Source: Ischnura elegans (Eukaryota; Arthropoda; Insecta; Odonata; Coenagrionidae). From it: a DNA stretch of 64,000 nt. The notes below the pieces were generated by a model. The model saw nothing but the letters and a program-made list of their open reading frames with translations, was not told the DNA's origin and did not search any database. How positions within the stretch are numbered: position 1 is the first letter of the stretch; every line of letters starts with the position of its first letter. Below, piece after piece: positions 27,901 through 34,498 of this stretch. The DNA lies in contig NC_060246.1 of the NCBI RefSeq assembly GCF_921293095.1, positions 14,960,001-15,024,000 of the forward strand. Direction: 5' to 3'. The position numbers were made by a program, and so were the translations under genes.

Positions 27901-30900
27901 AAGGTTGATTTCTGTCGTCACTTCAGTAGCATTTTAATCGGTTTTCAAAAATGTCCGTGGTGTGGTGATGAACGCGATGTAATCCTTTTTTCCAATATTT
28001 TGCAGTACAATGTATGTAATAGGGTGGTTTCCTATTATTTTTTTATTGCCTAAATCGAAAGATTATTACTCCTGGAGTATGTATTTCACGCTTTTAGATT
28101 TTTAATGACGATATCCATTTTTCATGATTAAATGAAAAGTGAAAATTTTCAAGCGTGCAAAAACGCGACGGCTAAGTATGAAAGCTGGGAAAACCCCGTG
28201 TGATGTCATTCTTGTTCCCGCTGTCGCCGTGTGAGGTGACCTTGGGGCAAGGCTTTGAGCACTGATACAATGCAGGCTGCTGGCAGGTAGCAGAGTACCC
28301 TGCTAGCATGTGGTGCTTGGCTTAAATAAGGATTATTAACACCCTATCAAACGAAGGAAACTTTCCCACCTTAGGCAGTTTTACTAGGTGATTATTAAGA
28401 CATGTTTCCCTGAGCTCTGTGCCTCATGCGTGCATTGGTAATCTCAGACGATGTAAAACTCTTATCTACTGGTATAGAAACTAGGTCCCTGTGACATCAC
28501 GTCGAGTGGCATCACATGGACGCCAAGCTGGCCTTTTTCAAATGAGATTAAAATTGACCATTGCCATTCGTCTAAACTGGGATTTCTAAAACCAAATAAT
28601 TTGTATATTATGAATACACTAATGGTGGGTAACGAATAGCCATCAATGCATTTCGTTTTCTTTGATGAAGGAAACTACCCTATTGTGAAGAATAGCATGG
28701 AAAAATATGAATTTGATAGATCACATCATGATGCATATAAATTTTGGGTAACACCCCTAATTATTTCTTATTTCCCTATGACACTCAGATCAATTTGTCC
28801 GTCAGGAACATGAGTGGCGACTTTTGTAAACCCATTAAAATAAGTGGTGGCTGTCAACACATTTAGAGGATGACTTGAGGATCCTATTTTGTAGTATTCG
28901 TGGAAGAGATGCAGGTAAACATCTGACAAGCGGCCAGCAGAAGTTTGAACATGATACAGTGGCATTTTTTAGTATACTCCCCTCTGAAATTTCTGGACCC
29001 TCCCCCAGAAATTTCCTCCGTAATCCTCCAAACTAATCCGCAGAACAGAGCACGAAAAGTCCTAAGTGGGAGAAGCTTTTTCGTGCAAAGGCTTTCGACT
29101 CAACGGCTCGGAACTCTGCCCTCCGAAACTGCCATCCAAACCAGCTATACCTGGAGATCAAGACTTATAAAGCAAGTATGGCGGAGGGATACCTGAATCT
29201 GGAAATCCAGGGGAAGTTGGTGCTGAGGCATAAAACTGCAGTTTGAAGTGAGAAGTACTCCACTTTCTCCTATCAAAATTCTCACTCCCTCCAAGACCTC
29301 ATCCTACCACGTCTTTCCCCCCTTGACTTCCAATTGCTTGCCTGAACTGTTGATCACACCACCTGGCTGTGTCTCCATCCAGAAGATAGAGGAGAGGAAA
29401 CCTGGTGGTATGCTGTTCCCCCGACCCCTGCTTTGGTGATGAGTTGTGTTCTAGAGTTTTCCTGTCCACACAGGTGCTTCCCGGGAAATTTGGACTGTTG
29501 GGTCTGAGCAGGACATTGAAGTAACCCCCCACCCTCCTTCGCTAAATTTCCCCCTCAACTCTGCCCTGTTCCAGCGCTCTCTCATGTACCGACCTTCGAC
29601 ACAAAAGGATCGCTTTACCTCTGATGGCGATTCTCAACTTATTTTTGGTGCTGGCAGACTCACCTGTTGTACTTCAAATCTGTATTGGTTAAGGTTTGTT
29701 CTTGAGATTATTAGTTATTAATGATTATTATCAAAATACTTGTTGCATTGTATACTTTCACATGCTAGTTAAATTGAACATGACCTCTTAATTTTGATAC
29801 AATTGTTTCTTGAGCTGGTTATTATTCTTGTTTTGAAGAGTTTTTCCCTTACTAAGTCAGTGACAGACAAAAGGAGTTCCGTGTCTGGGCTTATGTTATG
29901 AATTGCCAAGATTTGACATTGTAATGCCACACTATAGTTGTAGAGCTGCCCAGAGTGAATTTTTTTGAGACAGGTTATTTCAGTGCATTTTTAAAATGAG
30001 TGACATCAAATTCAAATTTTGTCACACTAAATTTACTGTAAACCAGTTTTTGGCCAGTAAAAACATTTCTACGGCTCCTCAGCTCTTTGCTTCACTCAAC
30101 TTCAGTCAATGAGACATTTTTCCATTCCCAAGATTGAAAAATCACCCCTAGGAACATAATTTCTGGAGAATGGAGAATATTCAAACAGCAGAAACCGACC
30201 AGCTAAAGGCTATTCCAGTATCATAGTTCTAGTGATGCTATGACGAATGGAAGAATCATCTCCAGGACTGTGTGGCATCTAAAGGTACTAGGTCAATGTG
30301 AAATTGTAATTTTAATTCAATAAAAATAGTGTAACAGAAACAGAAATGTAACAGAAATTGTAAAGAAAAGATCGAGTTGATATCATGCAGTCTGAAAGCA
30401 TTCATGCATACGTAAATACTAAACTGAATACCCAAATGAAGGCAACAAACCTGATAATTGTAGCCCTCACCAGCATTTTTCGTATGACGCATGAATGTCA
30501 TCAACTGGTTTGTAGAACCTCTTCGCTGGTTTTCCTCTTTCTTGCGGCCAAAATTCAACTGTAAACTAAAATACGCTCACAATTACGAACCGTTCAAGAT
30601 TTAACTATCAAATAACGTGGGGATGAAAATGATAACATACCCTAAAGGAGGAAGCAAAGCAGCCTGATTTGGCAAGAATGCAGGAATGGATGAACTGCAT
30701 AAGAAATTTGTTTCCCTGCCCGCATAATCTTCTAATTTTGGCAGAATAAATGAGGAAGGATGATAAAGTTGATATTGCTTCGGGATCCATGACCCTCCAG
30801 TTCCGATATGCAATTTCTACGGGAAAAATACAACAAAATTTATGCACGTTTCAAAACAATTAAGTATAAGTAGTTACAAACGAGTCATTGTCTCGGTGCA

Positions 30901-31347
30901 GCTGTTACCTGTGATTCAACACCTAAAGAAAAATTTTCATTGTGTACTTTCGATAAAAAATAAACAACCGATGCTAAATACGGCCTTTTAGAGGTTTCCG
31001 ACCAAAGATGATCAACACATTTATCGAATTCTTCAGAATTATTTTCAACCAGCTCGATTCTATTCCGAATATGGGCAGATACAGCACTGACGAAGGACTC
31101 ATGGGGATCATCTGAAAAATCTACACAAGAAATATATAAATATCGTGAAAAATGGAATCAGATGATACCCTCCCAAATGTGGCACTAACATACCCTTTTC
31201 TAATGGCTTTAAGAGTAATCCATACGAAGTTGTTCGCAATTTTTTCAGAAGCACCACTCGAGAGTTACCACTATCTTTAAGCCCCTCGCTTTCCAAAAAT
31301 ATCTCACACAGCCGAGTAATCAAACTGAAAACGCTATGGCTTTCCAT
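3776..31347 (-). CDS. TUBGCP6: Gamma-tubulin complex component 6 (GCP6), 17 coding exons, whole gene span
   Basis: GCP6 is a large subunit of the gamma-tubulin ring complex, which nucleates microtubules at centrosomes and other organising centres. I traced 17 exons on the minus strand with GT donors, AG acceptors and matching phases, giving 1,349 codons. Segments align by eye with known animal GCP6: the N-terminus (MESHSVFSLITRL), the GRIP1 end (WVYNGEVVDEDDF, then a CGK...LKLCDP motif), the basic EKRQKRAEWRKRRLQLR helix before an acidic Ser-rich linker, and the GRIP2 core (LDGEFGRRLSEDLF, YDAPWPVNVVLTDEALSKYS, ANNYY near the end). Vertebrate GCP6 is about 1,800 residues; this copy is shorter because it lacks the long vertebrate repeat block. 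GCP5 is less likely given the linker and the C-terminus. Small in-phase exons may have been missed, chiefly around residues 565-631. An in-frame ATG 27 codons upstream (31428) is an alternative start. Confidence 0.9.
3944..7012 (-). other. GCP6 intron 16
   Basis: A 3.07-kb intron. I see no gene in it. It ends in a hAT-like terminus near 6650-6816. The other open frames are short and show no family resemblance. Confidence 0.5.
6665..6816 (-). mobile_element. hAT-like element end (TAGAGATGTGCGAATA type)
   Basis: Read on the minus strand the segment begins TAGAGATGTGCGAATAG, followed by repeated ATTCGAG/CTCGAAT motifs. This terminus type is common in arthropod hAT-like MITEs. I did not find a matching second end, so the element is probably truncated or its other end has decayed. 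Confidence 0.4.
7013..7202 (-). CDS. TUBGCP6: GCP6 exon 16
   Basis: Residues 1231-1294. CLLNKRAETISTILNDILKL and IMKFHW continue the conserved C-L-L x-x-x A x-x-(V/I)-x-x-(V/I)-(I/L) x-x-(I/L/V)-(L/F) helix after KRILFE. NFTVVHPNYSVLTRIHSAFQ then matches the 'HPNF' region that precedes the last GRIP2 helices. The acceptor is TTTTTTTCAG and the donor is CAG|GTTAGT. Confidence 0.92.
7203..8036 (-). other. GCP6 intron 15
   Basis: 834 bp between exons 15 and 16. AT-rich; nothing else recognised. Confidence 0.6.
8037..8272 (-). CDS. TUBGCP6: GCP6 exon 15
   Basis: Residues 1153-1231. QYRALHIYRHQMLNLIRSVQ, then SYITAEVLQASGKKLEEA and EEFY-like HATCLDEFYSEH...YVKRILF. This is the GRIP2 helix pair that carries the M-x-x-F/L-x-x-x-x-x-x-Y-x-x-x-E/Q-V/I-L motif. 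The acceptor is CTCCCCAG and the donor is TTTTTGA|GTAAGT, phase 2. Confidence 0.94.
8273..8621 (-). other. GCP6 intron 14
   Basis: 349 bp between exons 14 and 15, with a T-rich tract before the exon 15 acceptor. Nothing else recognised. Confidence 0.6.
8622..8838 (-). CDS. TUBGCP6: GCP6 exon 14
   Basis: Residues 1080-1152, the heart of GRIP2: YDAPWPVNVVLTDEALSKYS, then LLLRLKYASWALEDVF. The Y-x-x-(D/P)-W-P-(L/V)-N-(I/V)-(V/I)-(I/L) signature and the following L-L-x-L-K-x-x-x-W-A-L are universal in GCPs and contribute to gamma-tubulin binding. The acceptor TATCTGCAG gives the matching phase; a more upstream AAAG would break the frame. Confidence 0.95.
8981..9104 (-). CDS. TUBGCP6: GCP6 exon 13
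   Basis: Residues 1039-1080. KKPSVECLNAVTLNSILSHA and DPNASLLTITL match the L-N-x-V-L-x-x-A-L helix and the 'SNLSLAL' strand of GCP6 GRIP2. The acceptor is CTATTTCAG and the donor is CTCAG|GTAAGA, phase 2. Confidence 0.9.
9105..10858 (-). other. GCP6 intron 12
   Basis: 1.75 kb between exons 12 and 13. Its centre is the pogo-like element at 9647-10365; the rest has no recognisable content. Confidence 0.6.
9647..10365. mobile_element. Pogo/Tigger-like non-autonomous element, copy 1
   Basis: 719 bp flanked by TA (9645-9646 and 10366-10367). The left end CAGCAGACTCCTGACAATCA and the reverse complement of the right end (CAGTACACTCCGGATTATCT) are related imperfect terminal repeats of the 'CAGTAxACTCCxGATTATC' pogo/Tigger type. 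A second copy lies at 16934-17568. An open frame overlapping it on the minus strand is not conserved between copies. Confidence 0.65.
10859..11077 (-). CDS. TUBGCP6: GCP6 exon 12
   Basis: Residues 966-1039. The GRIP2 domain begins here: PVLVSLIDHSRKVDKALLRW, then LHSLRSYFFLLDGEFGRRLS and EDLFSAM. The LDGEF(x)xxLxxxLF motif is diagnostic of GCP proteins, and in GCP6 it follows a helix reading K-A-x-x-D/R-x-x-x-V. The acceptor is GGTGTTAG and the donor is CCAG|GTAATC. Confidence 0.93.
11078..11453 (-). other. GCP6 intron 11
   Basis: 376 bp between exons 11 and 12. Nothing recognised. Confidence 0.6.
11454..12298 (-). CDS. TUBGCP6: GCP6 exon 11 (largest exon, linker)
   Basis: Residues 684-966. 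It begins ETIIEEYLLYSEAAEKRQ and a very basic helix (KRAEWRKRRLQLR), like the end of the coiled-coil block in GCP6. A long acidic, Ser/Thr/Pro/Asn-rich disordered stretch follows to EEESIQ. In vertebrates this region carries the GCP6-specific phosphorylated linker; the nine-fold repeats known there are absent. The acceptor is ATTGCAG and the donor is CAAG|GTAGAG. Confidence 0.88.
12299..14425 (-). other. GCP6 intron 10
   Basis: 2.1 kb between exons 10 and 11, one third of it the MITE at 12342-13033. The rest, including a poorly characterised stretch at 13850-14000, holds no gene I can see. Confidence 0.6.
12342..13033. mobile_element. TA-flanked MITE, CAGTAAAACCTC family, copy 2
   Basis: 692 bp flanked by TA (12340-12341 and 13034-13035) and colinear with copy 1 at 2118-2805 over its whole length, with scattered substitutions and small indels. 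It starts 44 bp inside the intron after the exon 11 acceptor side. The left end has drifted to CAATAAAAACCTC. Confidence 0.7.
14426..14585 (-). CDS. TUBGCP6: GCP6 exon 10
   Basis: Residues 631-684, a Ser/Thr/Glu-rich low-complexity linker (EEDSSKDLEPLSASTSSKEE) ending in ERFNAV. Two leading bases complete the codon from exon 9 and the end is phase 2. The acceptor is GGTTTTCAG and the donor is GTCAG|GTAGGT. The assignment rests on exact phase match to both neighbours. Confidence 0.75.
15760..16545 (-). pseudogene. Non-LTR retrotransposon reverse transcriptase fragment (CR1/Jockey-like)
   Basis: Minus-strand reading, with frame breaks, passes through the reverse transcriptase motifs of LINEs in order: a KSLGPEGLLAHVLKE segment, then KKGNRRDPGNY, FKKAFDTVPHNKLL, SVPQGSVIGP and LFADEAVIY, where the catalytic F-A-D-D has become F-A-D-E. 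In-frame stops (for example before SVPQGS) and frameshifts show it is dead. It lies in GCP6 intron 9, in the same orientation as the gene. Only part of the polymerase domain is present; endonuclease and ORF1 were not seen. Confidence 0.7.
16934..17568. mobile_element. Pogo/Tigger-like non-autonomous element, copy 2
   Basis: Colinear with the copy at 9647-10365: shared blocks include GGGCTTATTATTTCC, CGCTAGCTGCAT-like and GGTGAAGAAAGCTCTCAATG. The right end is followed by TA (17569-17570). Copy 2 is 635 bp, carries a poly(A) run of about 27 bases, and lies 70 bp from the exon 9 donor. Confidence 0.6.
17639..17834 (-). CDS. TUBGCP6: GCP6 exon 9
   Basis: Residues 566-631, a charged segment (LNLEILKAKEEADQDEV) at the start of the inter-domain linker. 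Vertebrate GCP6 has a longer coiled-coil block here, so an unrecognised exon between exons 8 and 9 is possible. The acceptor is TCTCTTACAG and the donor is GAAG|GTACTG. A pogo-like element ends only about 70 bp past this donor. Confidence 0.75.
17835..18716 (-). other. GCP6 intron 8
   Basis: 882 bp between exons 8 and 9. No repeat or extra exon was recognised, although vertebrate GCP6 has more protein at this point. Confidence 0.5.
18717..18933 (-). CDS. TUBGCP6: GCP6 exon 8
   Basis: Residues 493-565, the most conserved N-terminal piece. LLEKWVYNGEVVDEDDFFV matches the GCP W-x-x-x-G-x-x-x-D-x-x-x-E/D-F motif. RYWTRAFSVNPALVPEFL follows, and then CGKSVHFLKLCDPK, the invariant GK(S/T)LNxL-type motif of GCP proteins. 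The acceptor is CTTTCCAG and the donor is AAG|GTGAGT, phase 0. Confidence 0.92.
19242..19822. mobile_element. MITE with CAGTGGAACCTCG ends
   Basis: 581 bp with termini CAGTGGAACCTCGTTAAAGC and (on the other strand) CAGTGAAACCTCGATATAAC, flanked by TA (19240-19241 and 19823-19824). These ends are typical of Tc1/mariner-pogo-like elements. No intact transposase inside. Confidence 0.65.
19828..21355. mobile_element. Possible hAT-like element with TAGAGATGAGTTG ends
   Basis: The left end TAGAGATGAGTTGGTTCC and the right end, read on the minus strand as TGAAGGATGAGTTGAATT, share a GATGAGTTG core and then GGTTCT repeats, giving imperfect terminal repeats about 1.5 kb apart. The flanks TGTAAAA and TATAAAA could be a decayed target duplication. 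A piece at 20370-20450 with CTTTCAGACGA motifs may be a further insertion. No transposase was seen. Confidence 0.4.
22781..23082 (-). CDS. TUBGCP6: GCP6 exon 7
   Basis: Residues 393-493 of the GRIP1 domain. AIWRSIKTYLNLYSGA is followed by KSKIRVLQLQIIGLARAFG and ends LLRYILNSACRSYF. The order and spacing match the GRIP1 core of GCP6, including the final Leu-rich helix before the W-x-x-x-G motif. The acceptor is AAACAG and the donor is AA|GTAAGT, phase 2. Confidence 0.88.
23083..24077 (-). other. GCP6 intron 6
   Basis: 995 bp between exons 6 and 7. It contains two copies of a 20-bp palindrome at 23221-23240 and 23398-23417; otherwise nothing recognised. Confidence 0.6.
23221..23417. repeat. 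Pair of identical 20-bp palindromes
   Basis: AGGGGTCAAATTTGACCCCT occurs at 23221-23240 and again at 23398-23417, each a perfect palindrome, with similar GGCxGA/CGG flanks. They could be the termini of a roughly 200-bp MITE. The spacing and flanks are what I see; the element identity is an inference. Confidence 0.5.
24078..24248 (-). CDS. TUBGCP6: GCP6 exon 6
   Basis: Residues 336-392, exactly 57 codons, phase 0 on both sides. The peptide runs KSDAFELLSGTW through MGTCFRRMTSVLEQPLY to VVQL. It fits the GRIP1 segment that in known GCP6 reads as a helix before the 'Y-x-x-G-L-V' turn. The acceptor is CTCTTTTAG and the donor is CTG|GTATGT. Confidence 0.85.
24562..24835. mobile_element. hAT-type MITE with 8-bp target duplication
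   Basis: The ends are CAGTGGTATAGCCAGGAATT and CCTGGCTACGCCACTG, matching the widespread CAGTGGCGTAGCCAGG terminus of hAT-related MITEs. The flanks ACCATCAT (24554-24561) and ACCATCGT (24836-24843) form an 8-bp target duplication with one change, as expected for hAT. 274 bp, non-coding, with G-rich and C-rich subterminal runs. Confidence 0.75.
25137..25682. mobile_element. PiggyBac-like MITE with long terminal repeats
   Basis: The element is flanked by TTAA (25133-25136 and 25683-25686) and begins CCCTTTGAGGTCCAACGTCG; the other end reads CCCTTTGCATTCCAACGTCG on the minus strand. The inverted repeats extend about 85 bp with scattered changes. TTAA flanks plus CCC(T/Y) ends are hallmarks of piggyBac-type elements. 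The 370-bp interior is non-coding, so this is a non-autonomous copy. Confidence 0.75.
26380..26451 (+). repeat. tRNA-like cloverleaf (SINE head or tRNA pseudogene, anticodon GGC)
   Basis: The 72 bases fold as a full cloverleaf by eye: 7-bp acceptor stem with two or three G-T pairs, GTGT/ACAC D stem, CCTGA/TTGGG anticodon stem with loop CTGGCAA (anticodon GGC), T arm with TTCGAAT loop and one mismatch. Box B GGTTCGAATCC is perfect. It lies in a GCP6 intron on the opposite strand. Wobble pairs and the mismatch favour a SINE head or pseudogene, but a working tRNA is not excluded. Confidence 0.5.
26664..27020 (-). CDS. TUBGCP6: GCP6 exon 5
   Basis: Residues 217-335. It starts VEDEGYVSHG, matching the WEDEGFQS region of animal GCP6. 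It continues through ETLGEALPARELPSLMEAG and a hydrophobic stretch (MYLIIGVESECF) that begins the conserved N-terminal GRIP1 helices. The acceptor is CCTTTAG and the donor is AAG|GTGAGC. Both boundaries are phase 0. The intron upstream is 3.4 kb. Confidence 0.85.
27780..28017 (+). mobile_element. Possible mariner-like 5' end, truncated
   Basis: After a TA (27778-27779) the sequence CTAGGTGGGTAAATTAAGTA followed by AGACTGATTC resembles the terminal repeat and leader of mariner elements. It stops where the 668-bp MITE begins, and no transposase follows. This is from motif memory only. Confidence 0.3.
28018..28685 (+). mobile_element. 670-bp MITE (AATAGGGTGGTTTCC ends), copy A
   Basis: The termini AATAGGGTGGTTTCCTATTA and GGAAACTACCCTATT are inverted repeats. 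A nearly full-length copy in the opposite orientation is at 33426-34093, and fragments lie at 53897-54012 and 61449-61758. Shared interior blocks include GAGCTCTGTGC, the ACGATGTAAAACTC-like part and CCCACCATTAGTGTATTCAT. It has no coding capacity and lies in GCP6 intron 4. Confidence 0.7.
30451..30565 (-). CDS. TUBGCP6: GCP6 exon 4
   Basis: Residues 178-216. Two AGs lie 7 bp apart. Use of the inner CAG (exon start 30558) would join out of frame to exon 3 and make an immediate TGA. The outer TTTTAG (exon start 30565) keeps phase, so it was chosen. The rest is basic and polar (GRKKEENQRR), with no clear domain. The donor is CAG|GTTTGT. Confidence 0.65.
30641..30816 (-). CDS. TUBGCP6: GCP6 exon 3
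   Basis: Residues 120-177. The acceptor is CCCGTAG and the donor is TTTAGG|GTATGT, leaving phase 2. The exon includes HIGTGGSW and ends in a Pro/Leu-rich stretch (AALLPPLG). The flanking introns are only 92 and 75 bp. Confidence 0.7.
30909..31111 (-). CDS. TUBGCP6: GCP6 exon 2
   Basis: Residues 52-119. The acceptor is TTTTTCAG at 31114-31112 and the donor is CAG|GTAACA. Two bases complete a codon left by exon 1, followed by 67 open codons with no stop. It has no early ATG, so it would be missed by an ATG-based ORF scan. The intron before it is only 82 bp. Confidence 0.75.
31194..31347 (-). CDS. TUBGCP6: GCP6 exon 1 (coding part)
   Basis: Residues 1-51. The start at 31347 is chosen because MESHSVFSLITRLCE lines up with the start of known GCP6 (short Met, then an ITxLF/LCE helix). 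The frame stays open upstream to another ATG at 31428, which would add a hydrophobic 27-residue leader not seen in the family. The exon ends at AAG G|GTATGT in phase 1. Confidence 0.8.
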
Positions 31348-31349
31348 TG

Positions 31350-31750
31350 CATAAGGGGCACCATCCGTTGCTCCTTCCAAGTACTCACTGACAGCTATCA
31401 ACTCTTTCAAAAACAAGATAATTCCCAATATTTCACATGATCAATTAACATTTGAGACAAATTATGAGTTTCACACTCTAAAATTTACGACGGTATGAGC
31501 AAAATTAATGTTCACGGCGTGGGATAAACAAAAATTCGCATTGTATCAGTAACTTCCATTATAAACCAGCGCGAGAACACAACTGTAAACATTAGCATAT
31601 CGTTGCGCGCGTTCCTTGACGTAGTAACCAGTTCCCGTACTAGGTAGCAGCACCCCAGCACCGACACGGCGGGCCTTCAATCTTCAGGCACAGTCTCTTC
31701 AGGGCTTCAGCATAGAGAAATAAAAAGAATTGGCGTTTATTTCCTCCCAA
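31350..31750 (-). promoter_or_regulatory. Probable GCP6 5' region
   Basis: The sequence just upstream of the first coding exon contains a short G+C-rich patch (around 31600-31690) with a TGACGTAG motif, in otherwise AT-rich DNA. No TATA box with a defined start could be chosen. The location as promoter is inferred from the position of exon 1. Confidence 0.35.
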
Positions 31751-33425
31751 CTAATATAAATATAATCTGTATAAAATTCTCGTGCCACAGTTTTGATATC
31801 AAACTCCTCCGAAACGGCTTGACCGATTCCTATGAAATTTTATGTATATTTAGTAGATTTATTGAGAATAGGACGTGAACTCTTTTTCATGGGCCCTTGA
31901 GGCCCTGAATCATTTCCGTTATAAATACATGTAAAGTCCATTATTAATTCCTGTAGACCTTTTTTATTTTGCATATTAAAATTAGCGGTAATAATCACAT
32001 ATAGTTAAAACATATACCATTTTAAAGATAAATAAATACAAATTTTCGTTTTTGCATTTGAATTTCTTTTAGCACATTATTTACGATGAATTTTGAAAAA
32101 AACATTTAAAAAAATGCTTGATATTTCTACAGATGATTATTAATTTCGGGAGTCCAAAGCTTCACCCCACTTCTGGGACCCATCTACCAATAGCCAGCGG
32201 CAATATTATTTATTAATAATCCACTCACCCTGTACTAGTACAAATTGTTTTCAACGCAATGTGTGATGTGTTTAACACCTTTTGAGCATATGTAAATGTC
32301 CAGGAAGGCATATGTTCAACACATTTGAAAAAAATATGTCCAGCGGGTTTTCAAATTATGTTCATTGACTCAACATATGTTTTAAACATATGCTCATAAT
32401 TCTCTCAAAATATGTTCAGAATAAGATCGCGTCCATTTATCCTCCCCTGTGGACTTAGGGCATGATGACCTACACATCGCATACACTGAAGTTATCACAT
32501 TAGTACTTCTAATTGGAAATGGTCAATCATTAATACAACCAAATTTTAGTTTAGGATTTGAAATCGCACAAACGGGACACTAGGTGGACGTCCACTGGAC
32601 ATCCGAGATCGGATACAGAGTACGGACGGATGGCAAGGACGGCAGCCGGCCGTCCTCTGGCTGTCCTGAGAATCCTCGGAAAGTGAGAGGACGCGTCCGA
32701 AGCGCAGCGGACGTCCTTTGGCAACGATGTGCTGTGTGGGACGCTTGCCCCGTCCCCATACCCTCCGCCATACTCTCCGCCGCCGCCAGCGAGAATATAG
32801 CCGTCATTATTTTCGCAAAAATTCTCATAAATGTTGAGATATAAACAATTTGACGTCAATTTACGCGGAAATGTAAATCGGTGACAAGAGTGTAAAGTAT
32901 TATTAAGATGATAGCAAAAAAAATCAGCTGCAAGGTTTTGCAAGTATCCGAAAAACAACCATTTTGTGCCTATCTGCCGCACGTGTGGGTGTCAACACGC
33001 AAGCATCAGCTTAGTCTAGGCTCACGGTAAAATGTGTCTTCATTTCATTGACGAGAATTACGAAAAAAAAGAATTTTAGCATTTTATATATTATTTTCTA
33101 TTACTGCCTTTAAATACCAAATGGAGCAATAAAAAAAATTGTTTTTCAATATTGAGCGCATTCGTGATGCTGGGACAGGAAGAGGAAAATATTTTTGTCT
33201 ACGGAGTGGTTGCCACGCAATACCAGGTGATGCTCGTGCCAAGGGAGATAATTTGTCAACGAAAATGGACCCATGGTTGGCTCAGATTAAGCATAAAATG
33301 GCAATGGAGGTTTTACTAATGTAAGTATAGAATACCTGTTTCAGTGAGCTCAGTTTCAAGAATCTTTGATTTGCAAGGAACAATTTTTAATTAGCCCAAC
33401 ATATGGAAAACTTATAGGCGATTGA
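31750..33425. other. Upstream spacer with repeat scraps
   Basis: Holds a segment (31795-31845) with the CCGAAACGGCTTGACCGATT type motif often seen in dispersed arthropod repeats, an ATATGTTCA-rich stretch (32230-32420) and a G+C-rich block (32565-32800) with GGACGTCC motifs. No gene recognised. Confidence 0.4.
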
Positions 33426-34093
33426 AATAGGGTGGTTTCCTTCCTCAAAGAAAACGAAAGGTATTGATTGCGATTTGTTACCCACCATTAGTGTATTCAT
33501 AATATACAAATTATTTTGTTTTAGTAATACCGGGTTAGACGAATGGCAATGGTCCATTTTTATCCTCATTTGAAAAGGGCCAGATTGGCGCCCATGCGAT
33601 TCCACTCCACGTGACGTCACAGGGACCTAGTTTCTATAGGAGAAGATAGGAGCTATACATCGTCTGAGGTTACCAATGCATGCATGAGGCGCAGAGCTCA
33701 GGGAAACATGTCTTAATAATCACCTATTAAAACTGGCTAAGGTCGGAAAGTTTTCCTCGTTTGATAAGGTATTAATAATCCTTATTTAAGCCAAGCGCTA
33801 CCAGCCAGCAGGGCACTAGGCTACCCGCTGGCAGCCTGCGACAAATCGGCGCTAAGCCTCGCCTCAAGGTCACCTCACCGGGCGGAGGGGGAACCAGAAA
33901 TACGACGTACGGAGAGATTTCCCATCATTCCTACTTACGCGTCGCGTTTTCGCGCGCTTGAAAATTTTCACTTTTCATTTAATCGCGAAAAATAGATATC
34001 GTCATTTAAAAATCTATAAGCGTGAAATACGTACTCCAGGAGTAATAATCTTTCGATTTAGGCAATAAAAAAATAATAGGAAACCACCCTATT
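33426..34093 (-). mobile_element. 670-bp MITE, copy B (inverted relative to copy A)
   Basis: It begins AATAGGGTGGTTTCCTTCCT and ends AGGAAACCACCCTATT. It is colinear with copy A but in the opposite orientation, with about 5 kb between them that contains the first four GCP6 exons and the promoter region. Shared landmarks include the GGGACCTAGTTTCTAT-like block and TTACTCCTGGAGTA. Confidence 0.7.
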
Positions 34094-34498
34094 GTGACAA
34101 AAAAAACAGAAAAGTACAGACTGTGGCAAAATAAAATAATTTTCCCTGGGAAAATATGGACGGATGTAATTCATGTACGGTTGTTTGAGGTACCTATAAT
34201 TAGTGTATCCCAAAATAATGAGAAAAATCCAGCAGCACAGTGCAAAACAGAAATATAAATCGTGATGCAAAAAGCGCTACAGGAAAACAAGGTAAAGCAT
34301 AAACATTAGAATACAACATATTGGACACATAAGCTATAGAAAGAAGCTGAAATATTCCACTTAATTATTTTCTTCAAAAAATTTCAATTATCAATGACAC
34401 AGTAACGTCTCGCCTCAAATTACATGATAAATTTCATTCGTTTGCGGGGGACCTAAACGGTTCTCTAATATCCATTGATCTACAAGCTCTAGGATCGA

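Larger units (their letters stand above)
27021..30450 (-). other. GCP6 intron 4
   Basis: 3.4 kb between exons 4 and 5. It holds a mariner-like end (27780-28017) and a 668-bp MITE (28018-28685). The remaining 1.7 kb (28700-30440), including an open-frame-rich part at 28950-29600, shows no recognisable gene. Confidence 0.6.

Noticed and set aside
31795-31845. ACGGCTTGACCGATT-type motif resembling parts of known dispersed insect repeats
   Set aside because: Too short and without ends to assign to any element class.
33139-33324. A 61-codon + strand frame
   Set aside because: Short, no motif, flanked by repeats; chance frame is the simplest view.
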